DNA of 37,348 nucleotides from Acidobacteriota bacterium. GTDB lineage: Bacteria > Acidobacteriota > Terriglobia > Acidiferrales > UBA7541. The notes beneath the pieces are model-generated. The model was not told the origin of the DNA. It made no database searches and worked only from the letters and a program-made list of their open reading frames with translations. Location of the stretch: positions 1-37,348 of the forward strand of contig JAFDVY010000027.1 of assembly GCA_018268785.1 (NCBI GenBank), given 5' to 3'. Numbering within the stretch: position 1 is the first letter of the stretch; each line of letters opens with the position of its first letter. This document shows, in pieces, positions 15,636-23,469 of the stretch. Position numbers and translations under genes: made by a program.

Positions 15636-16274
15636 ATGAGCCAGACCAAAGGACAAATCGTTACTCTGGGTGTGACCGGCGCCAGCGGCGCCCTGCTCGC
15701 GCAAAAGGCGCTGCATTTGCTTGTAGAAGACGCGCGCGTTGCAAAAATTCATTTGGTCGTCACAGAAACCGGTCAGCGTCTCTTCGCTGAAGAACTGAGC
15801 ATTTCGAGCGGCGATCTAAAACAGCTTCCCGCTCGCCTCCTCGGCAAATCGTCCGAGAAAATCGAAGTCCTTCCGAATAAAGATGTGGGCGCATCCATCG
15901 CCTCCGGCAGTTACGAAGTAGATGCCATGCTCGTCATTCCCTGCTCCATGGGCTGCCTCTCAGCCGTAGCCAACGGTTCTTGCGACGATCTGGTTTCGCG
16001 CGCAGCCGACGTGATGCTCAAGGAAGGTCGCAAGCTCGTCCTCTGCATCCGTGACACTCCCTTCAGCCGCATTCATATCGAAAACATGATGCGCGCGCAA
16101 TCCGCTGGAGCGGTCATCATGCCCGCTGTCCCTTCGTTCTATCACCATCCAAAGACGATCGACGACCTCGTTACGCAATACATCTGTCGTGTCCTCGCGC
16201 AGATCGGCCTCCCTCAGGATGGAATGTATCGTTGGACCGGCTCACACTCCGAAGCAAAGAAAGCCGAGGCATAA
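15636..16274 (+). CDS. ubiX: UbiX/MqnM-type flavin prenyltransferase
   Basis: A 212-residue enzyme that prenylates FMN to make the cofactor of UbiD-type decarboxylases. Marks are the flavoprotein start VTLGVTGASGALLAQ (9-23), IPCSMGCLSAVANGSCDDLVSRAADV, LCIRDTPFSRIHIENM and MPAVPSFYHHP. I chose the ATG at 15636; the frame is open further upstream, but the extra residues do not match the family. It is 6 bp upstream of the ubiA-type gene and leads into mqnE, so it probably serves the futalosine menaquinone route (MqnM role). The matching UbiD/MqnL decarboxylase is not in the window. TTGACT at 15586-15591 could be a -35 box, but no good -10 follows. Confidence 0.93.
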   Translation: MSQTKGQIVTLGVTGASGALLAQKALHLLVEDARVAKIHLVVTETGQRLFAEELSISSGDLKQLPARLLGKSSEKIEVLPNKDVGASIASGSYEVDAMLVIPCSMGCLSAVANGSCDDLVSRAADVMLKEGRKLVLCIRDTPFSRIHIENMMRAQSAGAVIMPAVPSFYHHPKTIDDLVTQYICRVLAQIGLPQDGMYRWTGSHSEAKKAEA

Positions 16275-16280
16275 GCGGCG

Positions 16281-17153
16281 ATGGCCTCCCGGATGCGCAC
16301 CGTCCTCGAAATGATCAAGTTCGAACACTCCGTGTTCGCGCTGCCCTTTGCGTTGACCGGCGCTCTCTTGGCGGCGCGCTTCACTTCTCACGGCTGGCCA
16401 ACGTGGCGCCAAATTCTCTGGATCATCGTCGCCATGGTCTCCGCGCGGGCCGCCGCCATGACCATCAACCGCATCGTGGATCTGCGTTTCGACAAGGAAA
16501 ATCCGCGCACAAAAATGCGCGCGCTTGCAACTGGAGCACTCAGTATCTCCTTCGCTTGGTTTTTCACGCTCATCGCCATCGCCGTTTTCATCATCGCCGC
16601 ATGGCAACTCAATCCTCTCGCGCTGGAACTTTCACCGGTCGCACTCGCGATTCTCTTTTTCTATTCTTTCACCAAGCGCTTCACCAATTGGTCGCACGTT
16701 TTTCTCGGTTTCGCGCTGGGAATCTCGCCTGCGGCGGCGTGGATCGCCGTAACGGGCCATCTCGATCTCCGCATGCTGATTCTTTGCGCCGCAGTCACGT
16801 TCTGGGTCGGTGGCTTCGACGTTCTCTACGCTTGCCAGGACATAGCGTTCGATCACCAAGCCGGCCTCTTTTCCATTCCAAAGCGTTTCGGCATCGCGAC
16901 CGCCTTGGTTATCGCGCGCGTCATGCACATCGGAGTCGTCGTCTTGCTCGCCTGGCTCGCCGCAAGTTTTGCCCTGCCTTGGCCGGCATGGGCTGGAATC
17001 GCTGTCGTTGCCGCGCTTCTCGCATACGAACATTCTCTTGTCAAAGCAAATGACCTCAGCAAGCTCGACGCTGCGTTTTTCACCATGAACGGTTATATTA
17101 GTATTTCGTTCCTTTTGTTCTGGGGCGCCGCAACCGCGCTTTGGCGCGTGTGA
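16281..17153 (+). CDS. mqnP: UbiA-family prenyltransferase, probably MqnP
   Basis: A 290-residue polytopic membrane protein with about eight or nine hydrophobic segments. The two Mg/diphosphate motifs are N63-R-I-V-D67-x3-D71 and D187-x3-D191 (YACQDIAFDHQAG). The family attaches a polyprenyl chain to an aromatic acid. Its place between ubiX and mqnE points to prenylation of the dihydroxynaphthoate intermediate of the futalosine pathway, and not to ubiquinone. A 4-hydroxybenzoate polyprenyltransferase label would be the usual automatic call and cannot be ruled out from this sequence alone. Confidence 0.88.
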   Translation: MASRMRTVLEMIKFEHSVFALPFALTGALLAARFTSHGWPTWRQILWIIVAMVSARAAAMTINRIVDLRFDKENPRTKMRALATGALSISFAWFFTLIAIAVFIIAAWQLNPLALELSPVALAILFFYSFTKRFTNWSHVFLGFALGISPAAAWIAVTGHLDLRMLILCAAVTFWVGGFDVLYACQDIAFDHQAGLFSIPKRFGIATALVIARVMHIGVVVLLAWLAASFALPWPAWAGIAVVAALLAYEHSLVKANDLSKLDAAFFTMNGYISISFLLFWGAATALWRV

Positions 17154-17181
17154 ACCGCGAGATTCTTTCGACGGATTTGAA

Positions 17182-18339
17182 ATGAGTGAACTGATCCTCA
17201 CCGACGACCGCCTTAAGCCCATCGCCGACAAAGTGCGAGCAGGCGAACGTCTTTCTTTCGACGACGGCGTGCAACTCTATCGCTCGCCCGATCTGTTGGC
17301 CGTTGGCTGGCTCGCCAATTACGTCCGCGAAAAGAAACACGGCAACGTCACTTATTACAACGTCAATCGCCACATCAATCCCACGAACGTCTGCGTCGCA
17401 CACTGCAAGCTCTGCGCATTCGGCCGGGATCCCAACGCCCCCGGCGCGTACACCTATGCACTCGACGAAATCTATCAGCGCGCCGACCAGGGCGTCCGCG
17501 AAGGTGCAACCGAGTTTCACATCGTCGGCGGGTTGCATCCGGACTTGCCTTTCGAATACTTTCTCGAACTCATCAGCGGCCTCAAAAAGCGCCATCCGCA
17601 CGTGCACCTGAAAGCGTTCACGATGGTCGAGGTGCACTACTTTGCTCGCATCGCAAAACTGACTATCGAAGAGACGCTGCAAAAAATGAAAGCCGCCGGT
17701 GTGGATTCTTGTCCAGGCGGAGGAGCGGAGATTTTTCATCCGCGCGTACGGCGCATCATCTGCGACCACAAAGTCAGCGGCCAGATGTGGCTCACCTTAG
17801 CGCGCAAAACGCATGAAGCGGGCCTGCACTCCAACGCAACCATGCTTTACGGTCATGTGGAAACCGAAGAAGAGCGCGTCGACCATCTCATCAAGCTCCG
17901 CGAAACTCAGGACATCACGCGCGGTTTCGTCGCGTTCATCCCTCTTGCCTTTCACCCGGACAACACCGCTCTCTCGCACATTCCCAAAACGACCGGTTAT
18001 CTCGACCTCCGCAATATCGCCGTCGCACGACTGATGCTCGACAATTTTGATCACATCAAAGCCTACTGGATCATGCTTACGCCCAGCATCGCGCAAATCG
18101 CGCTTCGCTTTGGCGCGAATGATCTCGACGGCACTGTGGTGGAAGAAAAGATTTACCACGACGCCGGCGCCAAAACGTCCGAGTTCACTCCGCGCAATGA
18201 GCTGGAACGCCTGATCCGCGCCGCTGGCCGGGTCCCCGTCGAACGCGACACCCTCTACAACAAAATCGATCGCTCCAAGCTTCCGCCACTCCCGGCGGCC
18301 ACGCCTGCGGGCCTTGTCTCGCTCTCGTTGAACGTATAA
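17182..18339 (+). CDS. mqnE: Aminofutalosine synthase, radical SAM
   Basis: A 385-residue radical SAM enzyme. The iron-sulfur site is C71-x3-C75-x2-C78 in NPTNVCVAHCKLCAFGRD, followed by EFHIVGGLHPDLPFEYF, HLKAFTMVEVHYFARI and SCPGGGAEIFHPRVR, all typical of MqnE. It joins the MqnA product (3-enolpyruvyl-benzoate) to SAM to make aminofutalosine. Downstream of ubiX and mqnP by 28 bp, it shows that the organism makes menaquinone by the futalosine route. MqnC, which shares the fold, is less likely because the motif context and tail (VVEEKIYHDAGA) fit MqnE. Confidence 0.92.
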   Translation: MSELILTDDRLKPIADKVRAGERLSFDDGVQLYRSPDLLAVGWLANYVREKKHGNVTYYNVNRHINPTNVCVAHCKLCAFGRDPNAPGAYTYALDEIYQRADQGVREGATEFHIVGGLHPDLPFEYFLELISGLKKRHPHVHLKAFTMVEVHYFARIAKLTIEETLQKMKAAGVDSCPGGGAEIFHPRVRRIICDHKVSGQMWLTLARKTHEAGLHSNATMLYGHVETEEERVDHLIKLRETQDITRGFVAFIPLAFHPDNTALSHIPKTTGYLDLRNIAVARLMLDNFDHIKAYWIMLTPSIAQIALRFGANDLDGTVVEEKIYHDAGAKTSEFTPRNELERLIRAAGRVPVERDTLYNKIDRSKLPPLPAATPAGLVSLSLNV

Positions 18340-18371
18340 CGAATTCTGGTCTGCTCGCGGCTCCTCCACAA

Positions 18372-18401
18372 TTGATGTATCACTTCGCTCTGCCGTAGAA
18401 T
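18372..18401 (+). promoter_or_regulatory. Probable sigma-70 promoter of osmC
   Basis: TTGATG (18372-18377), an 18-base spacer and TAGAAT (18396-18401), about 45 bases upstream of the osmC ATG. Both boxes are near consensus. The only other content of the gap is the osmC Shine-Dalgarno (AGGAG at about 18436). Confidence 0.5.
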
Positions 18402-18446
18402 CGAACCTCCAGGCGAAATCAACCCCACAAGTCAGGAGATTTAGCT

Positions 18447-18872
18447 ATGCAACGCAAAGCTTCCGCAGTTTGGTCTGGCGATCTGAAAACCGGCAAAGGT
18501 TCCATTTCCACGGACAGCGGCGTCCTCAAGCAAACGCAATATTCTTTCAGCACGCGCTTTGAAAATGGAGTCGGCACCAATCCTGAAGAACTCCTTGCCG
18601 CGGCTCACGCGGGCTGCTTCACGATGGCGCTCTCCGCGCAACTCGGCGGCGCGGGCATGGTTGCGGAGAAATTGGAAACCGTCTGCACGATCTCCCTCGA
18701 AAAGGTTGGCGACGGCTTCTCCATCACCAAAAGCCATCTCGATCTCGTCGCGAAAATCCCCGGCGCAGACAAAGCCAAGTTCGACGCTGCGGTAAAAGGC
18801 GCCGAAACCGGTTGTCCCGTCTCCAAACTCTTCAAAGCTGAAATCAGCGTCTCCGCAAAACTTGCATCGTAG
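18447..18872 (+). CDS. osmC: OsmC-type peroxiredoxin
   Basis: A 141-residue thiol peroxidase that reduces organic hydroperoxides. The two catalytic cysteines are C57 ([13 protein letters not shown]) and C123 ([10 protein letters not shown]), and R37 (STRFENG) is in the usual place. The ATG has AGGAG upstream with good spacing, and a near-consensus promoter lies just before it. The GTNPEELL segment is typical of OsmC and not of Ohr. A quinone oxidoreductase follows 94 bp later, so the pair may belong to an oxidative or osmotic stress response, an inference from position. Confidence 0.92.
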   Translation: MQRKASAVWSGDLKTGKGSISTDSGVLKQTQYSFSTRFENGVGTNPEELLAAAHAGCFTMALSAQLGGAGMVAEKLETVCTISLEKVGDGFSITKSHLDLVAKIPGADKAKFDAAVKGAETGCPVSKLFKAEISVSAKLAS

Positions 18873-18966
18873 CCGCGTCCCGCGCTTCAGCGAGTACAAT
18901 GCGCACATGATTTCTGCACCGGCGCTTTTGCGGACGAGCACGATATAGATTCTGAGGAGATTTACA

Positions 18967-19929
18967 ATGAAAGCCATTCAAGTTCGTGAATTCGGCGGTC
19001 CCGAACAACTCAAACTCGAAGAAATCCCCACACCCAAGCCCACAGCGGGCCAAGTTCTTGTCCGCGTTCACGCCGCCGGCGTCAATCCTTACGACACCTA
19101 CATGCGCGCCGGAACCTACGCCGTGAAACCGCCGCTTCCCTACACACCCGGTTCTGACGCTGCAGGCGTGGTCGAAGCCGTCGGCGAAGGCGTCAAGAAG
19201 TTCAAAGCGGGGGATCGTGTGTACACGGCGAGCACTATCACTGGTGCCTATGCCGAATATTGCCTCGCGCTGGAAAATCAGGTCCAACCACTGCCTCCTG
19301 GAATCAGCTTTCCACAAGGCGCGGGCGTCCACGTTCCCTATGCAACCGCTTATCACGCGCTACACCACGAAGCCAAAACCTGCGCATCCGAAACCGTCTT
19401 GATTCATGGAGCCAGCGGCGGGGTCGGCACAGCCGCAATCCAGATTGCACGCAACTTCGGGCTGACTGTTTTCGGTACGGCAGGAAGCGCGAAAGGCATC
19501 GAGCTGATCAAACGAGAAGGCGTGCATCAGGCGTTCGATCACGCCAAACCCGATTACACCGACGAAATCATGAAGGCGACGGGTGGTCGCGGCGTCGACG
19601 TTATCCTCGAAATGCTTGCCAACGTGAATCTCGCCAAAGATTTGAAGCTTCTTGCGATCCATGGCCGCGTCATCATTATCGGCAACCGCGGCGAAATCAC
19701 CCTAAATCCGCGCGACTTCATGCTTCGCCGCTCTTCTGCGCGCGGCTTCACACTCTGGGCTCTCACCGAAGCGGAAGCGGCCGATTGCTTCGCCGGAATC
19801 AATGCAGGCCTTGCTAACGGAACGCTCCGCCCCATTGTGGCCAAAGAACTCCCGTTAAAAGACGCGCCACAAGCGCACTTGGACGTCTTGGCGCCTGGAG
19901 CCTCCGGCAAAATCGTCCTCACAACCTGA
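18967..19929 (+). CDS. qor: NADPH:quinone oxidoreductase-like MDR protein
   Basis: A 320-residue zinc-free medium-chain reductase of the zeta-crystallin type. Marks are MKAIQVREFGGPEQLKLEE, HAAGVNPYDTYMRAGTY (no zinc Cys/His), TPGSDAAGVVEAVG, and the nucleotide loop HGASGGVGTAA (G148-G154). It probably reduces quinones or alkenals with NADPH. It has its own strong Shine-Dalgarno (GAGGAG, about 10 bases before the ATG). It lies 94 bp after osmC on the same strand; a TACAAT at 18895 could be a -10 box, but no -35 is convincing. Confidence 0.9.
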   Translation: MKAIQVREFGGPEQLKLEEIPTPKPTAGQVLVRVHAAGVNPYDTYMRAGTYAVKPPLPYTPGSDAAGVVEAVGEGVKKFKAGDRVYTASTITGAYAEYCLALENQVQPLPPGISFPQGAGVHVPYATAYHALHHEAKTCASETVLIHGASGGVGTAAIQIARNFGLTVFGTAGSAKGIELIKREGVHQAFDHAKPDYTDEIMKATGGRGVDVILEMLANVNLAKDLKLLAIHGRVIIIGNRGEITLNPRDFMLRRSSARGFTLWALTEAEAADCFAGINAGLANGTLRPIVAKELPLKDAPQAHLDVLAPGASGKIVLTT

Positions 19930-20028
19930 TCCAAGCCGCGATTCACTCTTCCAACCCTTCGGAATCTCTTCAGTCATGGCGCAAGGATTATGTCTTGCTC
20001 GCGCGAATTGGCCGTAAATTCCGCATGC

Positions 20029-20057
20029 TTGGCCACGCCACACTCTCACCGTATAAT
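20029..20057 (+). promoter_or_regulatory. Sigma-70 promoter directly in front of the glycosyltransferase
   Basis: TTGGCC (20029-20034), exactly 17 bases, then a perfect TATAAT (20052-20057). The start codon of the glycosyltransferase (GTG 20069 or ATG 20078) lies only 12-21 bases after the -10 box, so the transcript leader would be about 5-14 bases, close to leaderless. Confidence 0.6.
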
Positions 20058-20068
20058 CGGAGTTCCTT

Positions 20069-21709
20069 GTGGCGCCCATGGTGTTGCTGACAACCATCAT
20101 TCTTCTTTCGCAAAGCGGTGTGAGCCGTTACTGGCACAAGATCACCGACCGCACCTTTGCGGGCGTCTACCATGCCAACGCCTTCGACCTTGCGATGATG
20201 ATTCCGTACTTCATCATCCTCATCATCCTCGCCGGCTATGGCCTCCATCGCTATTGGCTCGTCTACGACTATTACAAGTACCGGAAAAACGTTCCTGGCC
20301 CGCCGCCCGAAGTAAAAGAGTGGCCGCGTGTTACCATTCAGCTTCCAATTTTCAACGAGCGGTATGTGATCGAGCGTCTCGTCGAAGCTGTCTCTCGTTT
20401 CGACTACCCGCGCGAGCTTCTCGACGTTCAAGTACTCGATGATTCCACGGACGAAACTCGCGAAGTCGCCAAAGCCTGTGTGGATCGCCACGCCGCCGCC
20501 GGAATGCCCATCAGTTACATTCACCGCACCAATCGCGAAGGCTACAAGGCGGGAGCCCTAGAGAACGGCTTAAGAACTTCGCGCGGCGAATTCGTCGCCA
20601 TCTTTGACGCCGACTTTATTCCTGAGCCGGACTTCCTTCGCCGCACCATTCCTTATTTTCTCCAGGGCGAAGAAGGCAAAAATATTGGCATGGTCCAGAC
20701 TCGCTGGACCTACCTCAATCGCGACTACTCGCTCCTCACGCAGGTAGAAACGATCCTTCTCGACGGCCACTTCGTCGTCGAACACGGCGCACGTTCCCGC
20801 CGTGGCACGTTCTTCAATTTCAACGGCACTGCGGGAGTCTGGCGCCGCGCCGCCATTGATGCCGCCGGTGGCTGGGAGCACGACACGCTCACCGAAGACA
20901 CCGATCTTTCCTATCGCGCGCAACTCAAAGGCTGGAAATTTCTTTATCTGCCGGATATCGAGTGCGCTTCCGAACTTCCCGTGGACATGAACGGCTTTAA
21001 AGCCCAGCAAGCGCGCTGGGCCAAGGGTCTGATGCAAACAGCAAAAAAAATCCTTCCCAAAGTTTTCAAGTCAGACGCTCCCTGGCACGTCAAAGCCGAA
21101 GCCTTTTTCCATCTCACCGCCAACATCAGCTATCCGTTGATGGTCGTTTTCTCTGTCACGCTTCTCCCCGTCATGATCGTCCGTTTCTATCAGGGCTGGT
21201 TCCAGATGCTCGTCATTGACCTGCCCCTTTTCCTCGCCTCAACCTGCTCCATCTCCAGCTTCTATCTCGTCGCGCAAAAAGAAATTCGTCCCAAAACCTG
21301 GTGGCAGACGTTTTTCTACATGCCCTTCGTTATGGCCGTCGGCATCGGCATTTCCATCCGCAACGCGCAAGCCGTCCTCGAAGCCATCGTCGGCAAAAAA
21401 AGCGAATTCGCACGCACCCCAAAGTTCAATATCGAAGGGAAAAAAGGCACCTTCGTCGCCAAGAAATACAAGAACAAAGCAGGCTGGATTCCCTACGCGG
21501 AAGTTTTTCTCGGAATTTATTTCGCCGCCACCGTCGTCTACGCCATCACAAACGAAAACTACGCCACCATCCCGTTTCTTCTTCTCTTCGTCTGGGGCTA
21601 CCTCTACACCGGCTGCATGTCGCTCGGCCAAACCTACTTCGCCCATCTCCGCTTCGGCGTCAACGCCCCGGAGATGCGCCCCGCAGCCTCCGGCGCCCCC
21701 GGTTTCTAA
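20069..21709 (+). CDS. Processive family 2 glycosyltransferase, membrane bound (cellulose-synthase-like fold)
   Basis: A 546-residue protein. Residues ~40-70 hold a hydrophobic segment; the cytosolic GT-A domain has D124-D125 (VLDDS), D180-x-D182 (DADF), T275-E276-D277 and Q313-QARW317, the full set for a processive inverting enzyme. Membrane segments follow (about 345-415 and 480-530). Such proteins extend beta-linked glucan or mannan chains and export them. No c-di-GMP-binding PilZ tail is fused, and no bcs genes are near, so cellulose is not implied; glucomannan-like products are as likely. I kept the GTG at 20069 (GGAG 6 bases upstream); ATG at 20078 is the alternative. Confidence 0.88.
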   Translation: MAPMVLLTTIILLSQSGVSRYWHKITDRTFAGVYHANAFDLAMMIPYFIILIILAGYGLHRYWLVYDYYKYRKNVPGPPPEVKEWPRVTIQLPIFNERYVIERLVEAVSRFDYPRELLDVQVLDDSTDETREVAKACVDRHAAAGMPISYIHRTNREGYKAGALENGLRTSRGEFVAIFDADFIPEPDFLRRTIPYFLQGEEGKNIGMVQTRWTYLNRDYSLLTQVETILLDGHFVVEHGARSRRGTFFNFNGTAGVWRRAAIDAAGGWEHDTLTEDTDLSYRAQLKGWKFLYLPDIECASELPVDMNGFKAQQARWAKGLMQTAKKILPKVFKSDAPWHVKAEAFFHLTANISYPLMVVFSVTLLPVMIVRFYQGWFQMLVIDLPLFLASTCSISSFYLVAQKEIRPKTWWQTFFYMPFVMAVGIGISIRNAQAVLEAIVGKKSEFARTPKFNIEGKKGTFVAKKYKNKAGWIPYAEVFLGIYFAATVVYAITNENYATIPFLLLFVWGYLYTGCMSLGQTYFAHLRFGVNAPEMRPAASGAPGF

Positions 21710-21719
21710 CATCCGTCAA

Positions 21720-23363
21720 CTATTTTGCCGCTTGCTCCATCTCATGCAGTTTCGCGGCTGCCGTTTTCACTTCTGCCCGCTCGTCGCTAGTCGCAACTTG
21801 TGTCAGTTCTCGGAAGTATTTCTTTGCCATGGCATCGTCGCCCGCCCGGTTTGCCGCCACCGCAGCGTCGTAAAGCGCATTAAACCTGTTCGGCGCTACT
21901 TTCAGGACGGCGGTATATTCAACAAGCGCATCCTTGTCTCGCTTCTGCGCCATCAACATTCCTGCAAGCAGTTCCCGCGCAGGAGTCACAGGACCCGGCG
22001 TCACCGCATCCTTGTCCATGCTCTCTTCGAGCTCCACCGCGGAGCGCATCGCCGCGAGCGCCTCTTCCTTCTTATCGCTGCGCTCCAAGATCAACGCATT
22101 CACTTCTCTCCGCTGAACCTCAATCTGTTTTGACCAATACTCGCTCTTCTTCAGCGCTTCATCGCGCAATTCTCCCAATCTCTTCTCCGCTTCCGCAGCG
22201 CGCTCCAGCTTACCCGTTCTCGCGCTTCCTTCCCCAATCGCCTCCCACACAAGCGCTTGTGCCCACGGCACGCCTGTTGTCATGGGTTCCAATGTGCTGG
22301 CCATCTCCCACTTCTTCAATTCAATCGCGTATCGTGAAGGAATCGCTCCCGTCGCATAATTTCCCGTCAACGTCAGCCCTGGCACCTCCTGAAAACTCCG
22401 GTATTCATCCAAAACAGCCTTTGCCTTCGCAACCTGTCCGGACTGAAGGTACGCATATTCCAAGTAATCCATCGCGTGAAGCCGCTGATCCCTCGCTTCT
22501 CCGTTTTTCGAATCTTTTTCCTGGGACGCCGCAATCTCAGCGGATCGGATATTCGATGCAATCGACTCTTCCCACGAACCCACGCGCGTAAAAATGTGCG
22601 ATGGCATGTGGTTCGCATGTGCGGAAACGGGTGCGATCTTTGCGTACATGCGCGCCGCACCCACTCCTTCCTGCGCAAGGACGGGATTGTCATAGCAATG
22701 AATAAGGTAGTGCGCGATTCCCGGATGGTGCGGCTGTTCCTTGAAAATCGGTTCCAGTATCTCCCCGCACTTCTTTTCGTTCGAAAAGGACTTGTCCAAA
22801 GGCGAGGCAGCGAACTTCAAAGACACCGCGTGAAAAATTTGCGCTTCCCTGTCGGTAGGATATGCATTCGCCAACTCCGCCATCTTTTTCTCGAAAGCGG
22901 CGCCCCGAGTTCCATAATCCGCTTTGTCCTCCGCATATGCTGCCGCCAGCGCCTCGATGTATTCCTTCTCCCGCTCCGAAGTCGTTGTGTTCGTTTCCGC
23001 AATCTCCCGAGCTTTCTCAATCGCCGTCCGCCCTGCAGCCACATCTCCGCTCCGCCACAATCCGTGATAGTGAGACATGGCGATGCCCCATTCCGCCATT
23101 GCACAATTCGGATTCTTCTTCGCAATCGTCGCAAACGCCGATCGAGTATCCTCGTACTGAAAGGAATGGAGCAGAGCCACGGCTTTGTTGAAGCTCGCGT
23201 CAAAGGCCAGCTTGTCCGCCGTGCTCCTCCCCGCACCGCAAGTAGTGACAAAATGTACCGAGCCGACTTCCTGTTCGCTCAGCTCATGATGGTGCCCTTC
23301 TTGCCCTTTCACCACGCATGCGCACACCAGAACCGCGCTCAACACCACAATACTTCTGTGCAT
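21720..23363 (-). CDS. Secreted tetratricopeptide-repeat protein
   Basis: 547 residues from the ATG at 23363, preceded by GGAGGG. It begins with a signal peptide (MHRSIVVLSAVLVCACVVKGQ), possibly a lipoprotein because of Cys14 or Cys16, then a His-rich stretch. TPR-like helical repeats run through nearly all the chain (for example FNKAVALLHSFQYEDTRSAF, AMAEWGIAMSHYHGLW, and a C-terminal unit ALVEYTAVLKVAPNRFNAL). The HFVTTCGAG start and the CAMAEWGIAMS segment recur in a broad bacterial TPR family of unknown role. It follows the cytochrome/copper oxygenase gene by 106 bp on the same strand, so the two may work together. Confidence 0.82.
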   Translation of the reverse strand: MHRSIVVLSAVLVCACVVKGQEGHHHELSEQEVGSVHFVTTCGAGRSTADKLAFDASFNKAVALLHSFQYEDTRSAFATIAKKNPNCAMAEWGIAMSHYHGLWRSGDVAAGRTAIEKAREIAETNTTTSEREKEYIEALAAAYAEDKADYGTRGAAFEKKMAELANAYPTDREAQIFHAVSLKFAASPLDKSFSNEKKCGEILEPIFKEQPHHPGIAHYLIHCYDNPVLAQEGVGAARMYAKIAPVSAHANHMPSHIFTRVGSWEESIASNIRSAEIAASQEKDSKNGEARDQRLHAMDYLEYAYLQSGQVAKAKAVLDEYRSFQEVPGLTLTGNYATGAIPSRYAIELKKWEMASTLEPMTTGVPWAQALVWEAIGEGSARTGKLERAAEAEKRLGELRDEALKKSEYWSKQIEVQRREVNALILERSDKKEEALAAMRSAVELEESMDKDAVTPGPVTPARELLAGMLMAQKRDKDALVEYTAVLKVAPNRFNALYDAAVAANRAGDDAMAKKYFRELTQVATSDERAEVKTAAAKLHEMEQAAK

Positions 23364-23469
23364 CGCCACACCCTCCGTGCATTCCAATTGGTCTTTTGTG
23401 GGAGAAGTTCCGAGCGTAACGCCGCTGTTGATTGGCGCCAACGCAACCGTCCGGCTGGGGCCGCCTGCT

